NCBI GenBank assembly: GCA_900472295.1
Contig: UCIA01000002.1
Location: forward strand, 806,001 to 870,000
Origin: Hyphomicrobiales bacterium
Lineage (GTDB): Bacteria > Pseudomonadota > Alphaproteobacteria > Rhizobiales > Rhizobiaceae
Reading direction: 5' to 3'
Length of the DNA: 64,000 nt
A model generated the notes under the pieces. The model was not told the DNA's origin. It searched no databases and saw nothing but the letters and a program-made list of their open reading frames with translations. The position numbers and the translations under genes were made by a program. Numbering within the stretch: the stretch's first letter is position 1; each line of letters opens with the position of its first letter. This document shows positions 55,496 to 64,000 of the stretch, one piece after another.

Positions 55496-56976
55496 ACGCG
55501 TTCTCGCGGCGCGGCGCCTGCCCGGCTCTGTCGGCGCCGATGCAGACCGGCGACGGGCTGTTGGTGCGGCTCAACCCGGTCGCAGGAGGTCTTTCCCCCA
55601 AGCTGTTGATCGGACTCTGCGAATCCGCTTTGCGCCACGGCAACGGCATTATGGAAGTGACCGCGCGCGGCAGTCTGCAGATACGCGGGCTGACCGAGGC
55701 AAGTGCTGGGCTGCTGGCAGCGGAGGTGAATGCGCTGGGGATTGCGGCGCGTACGGGAGTGCCGGTCGAAACCGGGCCCCTGGCCGGCATCGATCCGCTG
55801 GAGATTGCCGATCCGCGGGTTTTGGCTGAGCGGATCAGGGTGGCGGTAGAGGACGCCGGACTGACGGCGAGGCTCGGACCGAAGGTTTCGGTGGTTGTCG
55901 ATGGCGGCGGGCAGCTGACGATGGATGCGGTGACGGCTGATATGCGGCTTGTTGCGACGCGCGTCGATGCGGGAGTTCGGTGGCGAGTGTCTGTCGCCGG
56001 TGACGGACAGAGTGGGAAGCCGCTCGCAATGGTCGATGAAGATGCAGCGCGCGACATCGCCGTCGCTGCGCTGAGAATGGTTGCCGAGAAAGGCCGCGAG
56101 GCCCACGCGAGGGATTTGTCCGAGCGGCAGTTGGCCTCCCTCGCAGGTTGGCACTCCGTCGCGCCCCCCTCTGTCCTGCCGGACATCTCCCCCACAAGGG
56201 GGGAGATTGCTCGGTCATTGCCGGCTTCGCCAATTACCAACGTTGCAAACGGAGCGCCGGCGCCGAAGTTGCCAATCTCCCCACCTGTGGGGGAGATGTC
56301 CAGCAGGACAGAGGGGGGCGCCGTAGAGCGCTCTCGTCCGCCGATTGGCCTCTTCGACTTGAACGCTGGCCTCGCCCTCGGCGTAGCCCTCCCCTTCGGC
56401 AGCATGCCGGCGCAAAACCTCATCGATCTTACCAGCCAAGCGTCCACCCACGGCGCCACAGAAATCCGCCTCGCCCCCGGTCGCGCTCTGCTCTTCCTCG
56501 GCCAACCGGCTGCCGCGAACCACCCCCTCCAAACCACCGCCGCCGCCCTCGGCTTCGTCACCTCCGCCACCGACCCGCGCACCCGCATCGCCGCGTGCCC
56601 CGGCACCCCCGCCTGCGCCTCGGGCAAGATCGCCACGCGCGACATCGCCGAAACCATCGCCGCTGAAAATGCCGACCTCCTCGACTTCACCCTGCACATT
56701 TCCGGCTGCGCCAAGGGCTGCGCGCACCCCGGCGCTGCGGCGCTAACAATCGTCGGCGACGAAAACGGAGCCGGACTTGTCGTGAACGCGACGGCAAAGG
56801 CCCTTCCTGCGGGCTACAGGCCGGGCTATGACGCCGCGCGCGGCATCAGTCGCGTCGCAGCAGCGATCCGCAGCGCACGATATCCAGGCGAAACCGCCGC
56901 CCACTGCCTGACAAGGCTTGGGACGGCGGCAATCGCCGAGGCCTACCAATCGGCCCAAACTGAACAACGGAAATGA
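55492..56976 (+). CDS. cobG: Precorrin-3B synthase, with in-frame repeat insertion
   Basis: The protein has 494 residues from ATG 55492, which overlaps the cobN stop; 26 upstream codons lie in cobN. It is a sulfite/nitrite-reductase-like Fe4S4 enzyme. The cluster motifs are CPGTPACASGKIATRDIA and HISGCAKGCAHPGAAALTIV. It hydroxylates precorrin-3A at C20 to precorrin-3B using O2, the defining aerobic-pathway step. Residues about 223-280 are not family sequence but translate a palindromic element (56158-56327). Without it the length would be about 437, close to normal. It overlaps cobH by ATGA. Confidence 0.92.
   Translation: MNAFSRRGACPALSAPMQTGDGLLVRLNPVAGGLSPKLLIGLCESALRHGNGIMEVTARGSLQIRGLTEASAGLLAAEVNALGIAARTGVPVETGPLAGIDPLEIADPRVLAERIRVAVEDAGLTARLGPKVSVVVDGGGQLTMDAVTADMRLVATRVDAGVRWRVSVAGDGQSGKPLAMVDEDAARDIAVAALRMVAEKGREAHARDLSERQLASLAGWHSVAPPSVLPDISPTRGEIARSLPASPITNVANGAPAPKLPISPPVGEMSSRTEGGAVERSRPPIGLFDLNAGLALGVALPFGSMPAQNLIDLTSQASTHGATEIRLAPGRALLFLGQPAAANHPLQTTAAALGFVTSATDPRTRIAACPGTPACASGKIATRDIAETIAAENADLLDFTLHISGCAKGCAHPGAAALTIVGDENGAGLVVNATAKALPAGYRPGYDAARGISRVAAAIRSARYPGETAAHCLTRLGTAAIAEAYQSAQTEQRK
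56158..56327. repeat. Palindromic mosaic element inside cobG
   Basis: The outer arms are CGCCCCCCTCTGTCCTGCCG and CAGCAGGACAGAGGGGGGCG, with inner ATCTCCCCCACAAGGGGGG and CTCCCCACCTGTGGGGGAG. The centre GTCATTGCCGGCTTCGCCAA, then CCAACGTTGCA, matches the centre of the intergenic copy at 23941-24130. It adds about 57 codons in frame. Confidence 0.88.
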
Positions 56977-57611
56977 GCATGGCCGCCTACGACTACATCC
57001 ATGACGGCAACGCGATCTACGAGCGCTCTTTTGCCATCATCCGCGCCGAGGCGGACCTGTCGCGCTTCTCCGAGACCGAAGCCGACGTCGCCATCCGCAT
57101 GATCCATGCCTGCGGCCAGGTCGAAGCATCAAGTCATTTTGTCTTCTCGCCCGATTTCGTCGCCGCCGCCCGCAAGGCGCTCGCCGCCGGCGCACCGATC
57201 TTCTGCGACGCCGAAATGGTCTCGCATGGCGTCACCCGCGCCCGGCTGCCGGCCGGCAATGAGGTTATCTGCACGCTGCGCGACCCGCGCACGCACGATA
57301 TCGCCAAAGATATCGGCAACACCCGTTCGGCGGCGGCAATCGACCTCTGGGGCGAGCGCATGGCCGGCTCGGTGGTCGCCATCGGCAACGCACCGACAGC
57401 GCTCTTTTACCTGCTGGAAAAACTGCGCGACGGTGCGCCGAAGCCGGCCGCGATCATCGGCATGCCGGTCGGCTTCGTCGGCGCAGCCGAATCCAAGGAT
57501 GCGCTGGCCGAGAATTCCTATGGCGTGCCCTATGCCATCGTGCGCGGTCGTCTTGGCGGCAGCGCCATGACTGCCGCCGCGCTCAATTCGCTGGCGAGGC
57601 CCGGCCTGTGA
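56973..57611 (+). CDS. cobH: Precorrin-8X methylmutase
   Basis: The 212-residue enzyme has IRMIHACGQVEASSHFVFSP, which contains the catalytic His region, followed by FCDAEMVSHGVTRARLPAG and IGMPVGFVGAAESKDALAEN. It moves the C11 methyl to C12, giving hydrogenobyrinic acid. Length and motifs are normal. Its stop overlaps the GTG start of cobI (GTGA). Confidence 0.95.
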   Translation: MSMAAYDYIHDGNAIYERSFAIIRAEADLSRFSETEADVAIRMIHACGQVEASSHFVFSPDFVAAARKALAAGAPIFCDAEMVSHGVTRARLPAGNEVICTLRDPRTHDIAKDIGNTRSAAAIDLWGERMAGSVVAIGNAPTALFYLLEKLRDGAPKPAAIIGMPVGFVGAAESKDALAENSYGVPYAIVRGRLGGSAMTAAALNSLARPGL

Positions 57612-58387
57612 ACGCGCCTGTCAAAGACGATTTGGCCAAAGGCCGCCTTGTCGGCGTCGGCACTGGTCCCGGCGACCCCGAACTGTTGACGCTGAAGGCC
57701 GCGCGCATTCTCGCCGAGGCCGATGTGGTCGCCTATTTCGCCAAGCGCGGCAACAACAGCAATGCGCGCGCCATCGTCGAGGCGCGTTTCCGGTCGGACA
57801 TGCTGGAACTGCCGCTGCTCTACCCCGTCACCACCGAAATCGACAAGGATCACGACGACTACCGCTCGCAGATCACCGATTTCTACGAGCAATCGGCCGA
57901 GCAAGTCGCCGAACATCTCGAGGCCGGCCGGATGGTCGCCGTGCTCTCCGAAGGCGATCCGCTGTTCTACGGCTCCTACATGCACCTGCACGTGCGCCTC
58001 GCCCACCGCTTCCCGACCGAAGTCATCCCCGGCGTCACCGCCATGTCGGGCTGCTGGTCGCAGACCGGCGTGCCGATCGTCCAGGGCGACGATGTGCTGA
58101 CGGTTTTGCCCGGCACGATGAGCGAGTTCGAACTGACGCGGCGTCTCGCCGACACCGACGCCGCCGTCATCATGAAGGTCGGCCGCAACCTGCCCAAGGT
58201 CAGGCGGGCGCTGGAAGCCACCGGCAAGCTTACCCGCGCCGTCTATGTCGAGCGCGGCACCATGGCCGGCAGCGTCTCGATGCAGTTGGCCGACAAGCCG
58301 GACGACAAGGCGCCCTATTTCGCCATCGTGCTGGTTGCCGGCTGGTCCGGCCGGCCTGGTGCCGTGGGAATGGGAGCCAAGCCATGA
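57608..58387 (+). CDS. cobI: Precorrin-2 C20-methyltransferase
   Basis: The 259-residue protein has a GTG start that overlaps cobH. It is a class III SAM methyltransferase with VGVGTGPGDPELLTLKAARI, LSEGDPLFYGSYMHLHVRL and VIPGVTAMSGCWSQTG. It makes precorrin-3A from precorrin-2. It overlaps cobJ by ATGA. Confidence 0.94.
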   Translation: MNAPVKDDLAKGRLVGVGTGPGDPELLTLKAARILAEADVVAYFAKRGNNSNARAIVEARFRSDMLELPLLYPVTTEIDKDHDDYRSQITDFYEQSAEQVAEHLEAGRMVAVLSEGDPLFYGSYMHLHVRLAHRFPTEVIPGVTAMSGCWSQTGVPIVQGDDVLTVLPGTMSEFELTRRLADTDAAVIMKVGRNLPKVRRALEATGKLTRAVYVERGTMAGSVSMQLADKPDDKAPYFAIVLVAGWSGRPGAVGMGAKP

Positions 58388-59148
58388 GCGGCCGCCTCAC
58401 CGTCATCGGCCTCGGACCCGGCAATGCCGATCAGGTGACGCCGCAAGCCAGCCATGCCGTGGCAGAAGCAAAATTCTTCTATGGCTACAAGCCTTATCTC
58501 GACCGGCTCGACCTGCGCCCCGACCAGACCCGCGTTGCCTCCGACAATCGCGAGGAACTCGCCCGCTCCAAGGATGCGCTGGCAAAGGCCGCCGAGGGCC
58601 ATGACGTCGCCGTCGTCTCCGGCGGCGATCCCGGCGTCTTTGCCATGGCCGCTGCCGTCTGCGAGGCGATCGAGGCTGGTCCTGCCGAATGGCGTGCCGT
58701 CGATGTCGCCGTCGTTCCCGGCATCACCGCTATGCTCGCCGTTGCCGCCCGCATCGGCGCGCCGCTTGGCCATGATTTCTGCGCCATCTCGCTGTCCGAC
58801 AATCTGAAGCCATGGGATCTGATCGAACTGCGCCTGCTGGCGGCAGCCGGCGCCGGCTTCGTCATCGCGCTCTACAACCCGATCAGCAAGGCGCGCCCCT
58901 GGCAGCTCGGCCGCGCCTTCGAATGCCTCACCGCCATCCTGCCCGGCACCACGCCGGTCATCTTCGGCCGCGCCGCCGGCCGCCCGGACGAGCGCATCGA
59001 GGTTTTTTTGCTGGCCGATGTCGAGGCGGAAAAAGCCGACATGGCGACCTGCATCATCATCGGCTCGCCGGAAACAAGGATCATCAAGCGCGGTGACAAA
59101 CCTGCGCTGGTCTACACGCCGCGCTCCGCGACAGGGTCGAGCAAATGA
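58384..59148 (+). CDS. cobJ: Precorrin-3B C17-methyltransferase
   Basis: The 254-residue class III methyltransferase has GRLTVIGLGPGNADQVTPQA, VVSGGDPGVFAMAAAVCEAI and IALYNPISKARPWQLGRAF, typical of CobJ/CbiH. It methylates C17 with ring contraction to precorrin-4. Its last 37 bases overlap the end of the convergent cobK. Confidence 0.94.
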   Translation: MSGRLTVIGLGPGNADQVTPQASHAVAEAKFFYGYKPYLDRLDLRPDQTRVASDNREELARSKDALAKAAEGHDVAVVSGGDPGVFAMAAAVCEAIEAGPAEWRAVDVAVVPGITAMLAVAARIGAPLGHDFCAISLSDNLKPWDLIELRLLAAAGAGFVIALYNPISKARPWQLGRAFECLTAILPGTTPVIFGRAAGRPDERIEVFLLADVEAEKADMATCIIIGSPETRIIKRGDKPALVYTPRSATGSSK

Positions 59149-59870
59149 CCAACCAGCGCTGCGAGCTCATCGACGGTCTCAGTCGAAGGCACGTCCGGCA
59201 GGACGGGCCTGCGCACCATGACCACCTCGATGCCAAGCGCCCGCGCTGCCGCGATCTTGCCGTAGGTCGCCTCGCCGCCGCTGTTCTTGGACACGACGAC
59301 ATCGACGCGGTTGCTTTCGAGCAGCGCGCGTTCATCCGCCGCGCGGAACGGGCCACGGGCCAGCAGATAAGTCGCATCCGGCACCGCCAGTTTCGGCTCG
59401 ACCGGATCGACGCTGCGGATAAGGTAGTGGTGCTGTGGCGCCGCCTCGAAAGCCGCGACCTCTTGCCGGCCGAGCGCCAGGAAGGCGCGTCGCGGCGCCT
59501 CTCCAAGCGCTTGCGCGGCATGCCCGACCGTGTCCACCAGTGTCCAGCGATCACCTTCGACAGGCTCCCAACCGGGGCGGCGCAACGCCAGGATCGGCAC
59601 GCCGGTCAGGCGCGCGGCTTGCGCGGCATTGGCGGAGATCCGCGCGGCGTAGGGATGCGTGGCGTCGATCAGCAGGTCGGTGCCAGTCTCCCTGACATAG
59701 GCGGCCAGCCCCTTGGCGCCGCCAAATCCCCCGCTGCGCACCGGCACGCCTTGCGCGACCGGGCTTTCGGTGCGGCCGGCCAGCGACAGGGTGACGAGGA
59801 AATTCGCCGCCAGTTTTCCGGCCAGTTGGCGCGCTTCGGTTGTTCCGCCGAGGATCAGAACTTTCTTCAT
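59112..59870 (-). CDS. cobK: Precorrin-6A reductase
   Basis: The protein has 252 residues from ATG 59870, whose product begins MKKVLILGGTTEARQLAGKL; ATG 59879 would add three. It also has DLLIDATHPYAARISANAAQ and DVVVSKNSGGEATYGKIAAA, as in CobK. It reduces precorrin-6A to precorrin-6B with NADPH. It is the only cob gene here on the minus strand: it is convergent with cobJ (37-base overlap) and divergent from cobL across a palindromic element. Confidence 0.93.
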   Translation of the reverse strand: MKKVLILGGTTEARQLAGKLAANFLVTLSLAGRTESPVAQGVPVRSGGFGGAKGLAAYVRETGTDLLIDATHPYAARISANAAQAARLTGVPILALRRPGWEPVEGDRWTLVDTVGHAAQALGEAPRRAFLALGRQEVAAFEAAPQHHYLIRSVDPVEPKLAVPDATYLLARGPFRAADERALLESNRVDVVVSKNSGGEATYGKIAAARALGIEVVMVRRPVLPDVPSTETVDELAALVGHLLDPVAERGV

Positions 59871-59890
59871 GGGTACCATATTGAACCGCG

Positions 59891-60024
59891 TCGGCGCTGC
59901 CCCTCACCCTTACCCTCTCCCCGTGAAAAACGGGGAGAGGGAGGCGTCAGCGTCGGAGCTTCCACCTTCTCCCCGTCACTATACGGGGAGAAGGTGCCGG
60001 CAGGCGGATGAGGGGCGGCGCGAC
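59891..60024. repeat. Palindromic mosaic element forming the cobK-cobL intergenic region
   Basis: The outer arms are TCGGCGCTGCCCCTCA and TGAGGGGCGGCGCGA. Inside lie CTCTCCCCGTGAAAAACGGGG, shortened here to its ends, and CTCCCCGTCACTATACGGGG plus TGCCGGCA. The latter modules are identical to parts of the copy at 23941-24130. It fills nearly all bases between two divergent genes. Its final GAGGGG is the best Shine-Dalgarno candidate for cobL. Confidence 0.85.
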
Positions 60025-61251
60025 ATGTCAAAAAAACATCCAACGCCAAAATGGCTTTCCATCGTCGGCATCGGCGAGGACGGTTTAGCGGGTCTCGGCG
60101 ACGAGGCCAAGCGGCTGATCGCCGGGGCGGAATTCGTCTTCGGCGGCAAGCGGCATCTGGCGCTGGTCGCTTCGCTCATCAAGGGCGAGCAGCGTTCCTG
60201 GCCGGTTCCCTTCGACGCCGGCATGGCCGACGTGCTGGCGCTTGCCGGCCGGCGCGTCTGCGTGCTCGCTTCCGGCGATCCGTTCTTTCACGGCGTCGGC
60301 GCTACGCTCGCCCGCAAGGTCAAGCCAGAGCAGATGCATGTCATCCCTGCGCCATCAGCCATTTCGCTGGCCGCCGCCCGCCTTGGCTGGGCGCTGCAGG
60401 ATATCGAGACCGTCTCGTTGCATGGCCGCCCGATCGACCTGATCCGGCCGCTGCTGCAGCCCAAGGCGCGCGTCCTGGCGCTGACATCGGACGGCGATGC
60501 ACCCGCAGCAATCGCGCGCCTGCTCGTCGAGCTCGATTTCGGCGCTTCGCGGCTGACGGTCCTGGAAGCGCTGGGCGGGCCAAACGAGAAGCAACGCACG
60601 GCCCGCGCTGACGCTTTCGATCTCAGAGACATCAATCCGCTCAACGTTTTGGCGCTCGAAATTGAATCGACACGGGAAGCCCGCATCCTGCCGCTGACGG
60701 TTGGCCGCGCCGATCACCTGTTCGAGCATGACGGCCAGATCACCAAGCACGATATCCGCGCCATGACGCTTGCGGCGCTGGCGCCTCGTCGCGGCGAACT
60801 GTTGTGGGACATCGGCGCCGGCTCCGGCTCCGTCGGCATAGAGTGGATGCTGGCCCACCCCTCAACGCGCGCCATCGCCATCGAGGCCAACAGCGACCGC
60901 GCCGCCCGCATCGCCCGCAACGCAGCGCATTGCGGCGTGCCCGGCCTTGTCGTGGTCGAGGGGTCGGCACCCAAGGCGTTGGCCGGGCTGGACACGCCGG
61001 ATGCGATCTTCGTCGGCGGTGGCGGCAGCGATGCAGGCGTGCTGAACGCCGCCATCAAGGCGCTGCCATCCGGCGGCCGTCTCGTCGCCAATGCTGTCAC
61101 GCTGGAGATGGAAACTCTGCTTCTCACCCAGCACACCAAGCGCGGCGGCGATCTCACCCGCATCGCCATTTCCCGCGCCTCCCCGGTCGGCTCGATGCAG
61201 GCCTGGCGGCCGGCCATGCCGGTCACCCAATGGAGCTGGGTAAAGCCATGA
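60025..61251 (+). CDS. cobL: Precorrin-6B C5,15-methyltransferase (decarboxylating)
   Basis: The protein has 408 residues from ATG 60025, whose product begins MSKKHPTPKWLSIVGIGED; the longer frame runs through the repeat and antisense to cobK. The N-terminal CbiE-like domain has LASGDPFFHGVGATLA. The C-terminal CbiT-like domain has ELLWDIGAGSGSVGIEWMLA. It methylates C5 and C15 and decarboxylates the C12 acetate. It overlaps cobE by ATGA. Confidence 0.94.
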   Translation: MSKKHPTPKWLSIVGIGEDGLAGLGDEAKRLIAGAEFVFGGKRHLALVASLIKGEQRSWPVPFDAGMADVLALAGRRVCVLASGDPFFHGVGATLARKVKPEQMHVIPAPSAISLAAARLGWALQDIETVSLHGRPIDLIRPLLQPKARVLALTSDGDAPAAIARLLVELDFGASRLTVLEALGGPNEKQRTARADAFDLRDINPLNVLALEIESTREARILPLTVGRADHLFEHDGQITKHDIRAMTLAALAPRRGELLWDIGAGSGSVGIEWMLAHPSTRAIAIEANSDRAARIARNAAHCGVPGLVVVEGSAPKALAGLDTPDAIFVGGGGSDAGVLNAAIKALPSGGRLVANAVTLEMETLLLTQHTKRGGDLTRIAISRASPVGSMQAWRPAMPVTQWSWVKP

Positions 61252-61640
61252 TTGTCGCGGGCATCGGCAGCCGGAAGAGCGTAAGCGTCGAAGACGTGCT
61301 CGCGGCGATAGAAACCGCTGTTGAAGCGCACGGCCTGACGATGACGGCCCTGTCCGCACTGGCCACCGCCGCTCTCAAGGAAGATGAAGAGGCGATCGCC
61401 GCCGCTGGCCGCAAGCTCAACCTTCCCGTCTTCATCGTCGATGACGCAGCCCTTCAGGCTGCCTCGCCGAACACGCTCAGCCATTCCGACCTCTCGCAAG
61501 ACCTCGCCGGCACGCCCTCCGTCTCCGAGGCATCCGCCCTTGCCGTCGCCGGCGCCGGCGCCGGTGCAAAACTGCTTGGCCCTCGCACGGTGCTCGGGCC
61601 GGTCACCTGCGCCATCGCCATCAGCGGAGATGCCGCATGA
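61248..61640 (+). CDS. cobE: Cobalamin biosynthesis protein CobE (CbiG C-terminal-like)
   Basis: The protein has 130 residues from ATG 61248, which overlaps the cobL stop. It has [20 protein letters not shown] at the N-terminus and the [20 protein letters not shown] segment near the end, as in CobE and CbiG C-terminal domains. Its exact role in the aerobic pathway is not settled. Overlaps with cobL and cobM suggest translational coupling. Confidence 0.9.
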   Translation: MIVAGIGSRKSVSVEDVLAAIETAVEAHGLTMTALSALATAALKEDEEAIAAAGRKLNLPVFIVDDAALQAASPNTLSHSDLSQDLAGTPSVSEASALAVAGAGAGAKLLGPRTVLGPVTCAIAISGDAA

Positions 61641-62401
61641 CCGTGCATTTCATCGGCGCCGGTCCGGGCGCTGCCGACCTCATCACCCTGCGCGGTGCGA
61701 AGCTGCTGGCAAGCTGCCCGGTCTGCCTGCATGCCGGCTCGATCGTCGCGCCCGAATTGCTGCAGCACTGCGCACCGGGGACCAAACTGATCGACACTGC
61801 CCCCATGTCCCTCGACGAGATCGAGGTTGAATACTTGGCAGCCCACAAGGCCGGTCATGACGTTGCCCGCCTGCATTCCGGCGATTTGTCGGTGTGGAGC
61901 GCGGTCGCCGAGCAGATCCGCCGGCTGGAAAAACACGGCATCCCGTACACGCTGACGCCGGGCGTCCCCTCTTTCGCCGCTGCGGCCGCCGCGCTTCGCC
62001 GCGAACTCACCATTCCTGAAGTCGCGCAAAGCCTGGTGCTGACCCGTGTCTCCGGTCGTGCCTCCAAAATGCCGCCGGGCGAAACGCTGGCCGGCTTCGG
62101 CCGCACCGGCGCCACGCTTGCCATTCATCTCGCCATCCATGCCATCGACCGCGTCGTTGCCGAGTTGACGCCGCAGTATGGCGGCGATTGCCCGGTGGCG
62201 ATCGTCTTTCGCGCCTCGTGGCCGGATGAGCGCGTGCTGACCGGCACGCTCGCCACCATCGAGGCACAGCTTGCCGCAGACCCGATGGAGCGCACGGCGA
62301 TCATCTTTGTCGGGCGCTCACTCGCAGCGGAAGGCTTCGGCGAGAGTTCATTGTACGACGCCCACTACCAGCGGCGTTTTCGCGGACGGGACGGACTGTG
62401 A
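61637..62401 (+). CDS. cobM: Precorrin-4 C11-methyltransferase
   Basis: The 254-residue class III methyltransferase has [40 protein letters not shown] and [20 protein letters not shown]. It makes precorrin-5. It starts with an ATGA overlap after cobE and ends overlapping the GTG start of cobA. Confidence 0.95.
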   Translation: MTVHFIGAGPGAADLITLRGAKLLASCPVCLHAGSIVAPELLQHCAPGTKLIDTAPMSLDEIEVEYLAAHKAGHDVARLHSGDLSVWSAVAEQIRRLEKHGIPYTLTPGVPSFAAAAAALRRELTIPEVAQSLVLTRVSGRASKMPPGETLAGFGRTGATLAIHLAIHAIDRVVAELTPQYGGDCPVAIVFRASWPDERVLTGTLATIEAQLAADPMERTAIIFVGRSLAAEGFGESSLYDAHYQRRFRGRDGL

Positions 62402-63210
62402 GCGGCAAGACCAAAAACAAAAACGCCACGCTCGAACGGGCTTTGTCTCGCCTGAATTTCAAGCCCCGCGCACTTGTATCAGGCCATGTCTGGCTGGCCG
62501 GCGCCGGCCCCGGCGATCCCGGCTGCCTGACGCTGGAAGTGCTGGCGGCTTTGGCCGAGGCCGATGCTGTGGTCTACGACGCGCTGGTCTCGCCCGATGT
62601 CGTCGCCGTCGCCGAAAATGCCGAGCTGTTCTTTGCGGGAAAACGCGGCGGCAAACCGTCGATGAAGCAGGACGACATCACCGCTTTGCTGGTGCGGCTG
62701 GCGCGCGACGGCCGCCGCGTCGTCCGGTTGAAGGGCGGCGATCCCTATATTTTCGGCCGTGGTGGCGAAGAAGCGTTGGCGCTGGCGCGCGAAAACATCC
62801 CGTTCCGTGTCCTGCCCGGCCTGACATCCGGCTTGAGCGCTCTGGCCAACACCGGCATCCCTGCCACCATGCGCGGCATCAACAAGGCGGTGATCCTGGC
62901 CACCGGCCATGCCGCCGGCACCGATGACGATCTCGACTGGGCCTCAATCGCCCGCACCGGCCAGCCGGTCGTGATCTATATGGGCATGGCCAATTTGCCC
63001 ATCATCGCCGCGTCCCTGCTCGAAGGCGGGCTGGCGCCATCGACGCCGGCGGCGGTCATTGTTTCGGCGACGACGCCGCAGGAGCGAACCGTCGTCGCCA
63101 CGCTCGCCACCATTTCCGAGGCCGCCGCTGCAGCCGGGCTCGCCTCGCCGGCGCTCATTGTCGTCGGCGGCATTGTCGCCATGCGCGCGGCACTGGCGGG
63201 TGAGGCATGA
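62398..63210 (+). CDS. cobA: Uroporphyrinogen-III C-methyltransferase
   Basis: The 270-residue protein has a GTG start at 62398 overlapping cobM. SUMT motifs are [40 protein letters not shown] and [20 protein letters not shown]. It makes precorrin-2 from uroporphyrinogen III, the branch step into corrins and siroheme. No siroheme-synthase (CysG) dehydrogenase part is attached. It overlaps cobB by ATGA at 63207-63210. Confidence 0.95.
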   Translation: MSGKTKNKNATLERALSRLNFKPRALVSGHVWLAGAGPGDPGCLTLEVLAALAEADAVVYDALVSPDVVAVAENAELFFAGKRGGKPSMKQDDITALLVRLARDGRRVVRLKGGDPYIFGRGGEEALALARENIPFRVLPGLTSGLSALANTGIPATMRGINKAVILATGHAAGTDDDLDWASIARTGQPVVIYMGMANLPIIAASLLEGGLAPSTPAAVIVSATTPQERTVVATLATISEAAAAAGLASPALIVVGGIVAMRAALAGEA

Positions 63211-64000
63211 CCCGCGCCATCATCATCGGCGCGCCACGCTCCGGCTCGGGCAAGACCAGCGTCACCATCGGCATTTTGCGGGCGCTCGCCCGGCGTGGCC
63301 TGAAAGTGCGCGGCGCCAAATCCGGTCCCGACTATATCGATCCAGGCTTCCACACTGCGGCAACCGGCCTCTCCGGCGTCAATCTCGACAGCTGGGCGAT
63401 GTCGCCTGACCTGCTCAATGCACTGGCAGGCAACGCCACCGAGGATGCCGACTTCATCTTCCTCGAAAGCGCCATGGGTCTGTTCGACGGCATCCCCGCC
63501 GGCCAAGGCCGCACCGGCTCGGCTGCCGATCTGGCGCGGCTCTACCATCTGCCGGTGCTTTTGGTGCTCGATGTCTCGGGACAATCGACGACGGCGGCCG
63601 CCGTTGCCAAGGGTTTTGCCACTTACGACCCGGATGTGCGCATGGCCGGCGTCGTGCTCAACCGTCTCGGCAGCGAGCGCCACCGCAAGCTGTGCAGCGA
63701 GGCCATCGAAGCGCTCGGTCTGCCGGTCGTCGGCGCCATCCTGCGCGACCCCACGCTCAACTTGCCGGAGCGCCATCTCGGCCTCGTCCAGGCCGGCGAG
63801 TATGATGATTTGATGGCGCATCTCGATCGTCTGGCCGACATGGTCGAACGCTCCCTCGACCTCGACGCCATCATGGCGCTGGCAGCACCCTTTTCCCCGG
63901 CATCGGGCCGTTTCGGCGACGCCTTGCAGCCGCCCGGCCAGCGTATCGCGCTCGCCGAAGACGCCGCCTTCACCTTCCTCTATCCGCATGTCGCCGCTTA
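63207..64000 (+). CDS. cobB: Cobyrinate / hydrogenobyrinate a,c-diamide synthase (5' part, cut by window end)
   Basis: The first 264 codons are present; the gene is open at the right edge. It begins [20 protein letters not shown] with a P-loop, then GAKSGPDYIDPGFHTAATG and FIFLESAMGLFDG, as in the CobB/CbiA amidotransferase family. The C-terminal glutaminase domain with its catalytic Cys should lie beyond the window. It amidates the a and c carboxylates with glutamine and ATP. Confidence 0.93.
   Translation, partial: MTRAIIIGAPRSGSGKTSVTIGILRALARRGLKVRGAKSGPDYIDPGFHTAATGLSGVNLDSWAMSPDLLNALAGNATEDADFIFLESAMGLFDGIPAGQGRTGSAADLARLYHLPVLLVLDVSGQSTTAAAVAKGFATYDPDVRMAGVVLNRLGSERHRKLCSEAIEALGLPVVGAILRDPTLNLPERHLGLVQAGEYDDLMAHLDRLADMVERSLDLDAIMALAAPFSPASGRFGDALQPPGQRIALAEDAAFTFLYPHVAA

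Overview
The window looks like an alphaproteobacterial, Rhizobiales chromosome, most probably Mesorhizobium or a close relative. The evidence is the high GC content, the 14-subunit nuo operon with small extra genes between subunits, the aerobic cob pathway behind a cobalamin riboswitch, the class-3 short ProS, an SOS operator of the GTTC-N7-GTTC type, and several rhizobial palindromic repeat families. The genus is an inference from gene content and repeat style; no search was run.

Layout. (1) 0.1-14.1 kb: a surface-polysaccharide cluster, nearly all on the minus strand. manB-manC-gmd-rmd make GDP-D-rhamnose. A Wzm/Wzt exporter follows, with Wzt fused to an FkbM methyltransferase. Next come a second FkbM methyltransferase carrying six 39-residue repeats, and a double-GT4 glycosyltransferase. 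A divergent acyltransferase closes the cluster. This matches an ABC-transporter-dependent D-rhamnan-type O-antigen whose chain end may be methylated and whose length may be set by a coiled-coil ruler. (2) 14.1-20.9 kb: an integrated-element region with almost no convincing genes. It holds AT-rich patches, a three-copy non-coding repeat, a truncated integrase, a 115-aa unknown, a 58-aa ORF overlapping a tyrosine recombinase, and tRNA-Leu(GAG) as the probable attachment site. (3) 21-31.6 kb: core genes (lipB, a site-2 protease, lolD, lolC/E, proS, a DUF1467 protein, methylmalonyl-CoA epimerase, RNase J, birA). Between them lie a 28-codon membrane peptide under a LexA-type operator and a probable terminator-ended small RNA. 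(4) 31.6-48.6 kb: the complete nuoA-N operon, minus strand. It is interspersed with a four-helix-bundle (S23/IVP-type) gene in an inverted-repeat element, a secreted small protein, a small membrane protein, a helix-hairpin-helix protein and a pentapeptide-like protein. (5) 49-50.2 kb: a YcaQ-type DNA glycosylase. (6) 50.25-64 kb: cobalamin riboswitch, DUF1636 gene, cobW, cobN, cobG, cobH, cobI, cobJ, cobK (reverse strand), cobL, cobE, cobM, cobA and the 5' part of cobB, which runs off the window.

The most notable observations are: the SOS-type 28-aa membrane peptide with its own promoter and terminator (about 23.64-23.81 kb); the methyltransferase with a repeat-built putative molecular ruler (3.0-4.8 kb); palindromic mosaic elements inserted in frame inside cobN and cobG, with a sibling forming the whole cobK-cobL intergenic region; the S23-type element inside the nuo operon, which supplies nuoC's stop codon; and the three-copy non-coding repeat of the integrated region. 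All functional statements are read from sequence and family knowledge.
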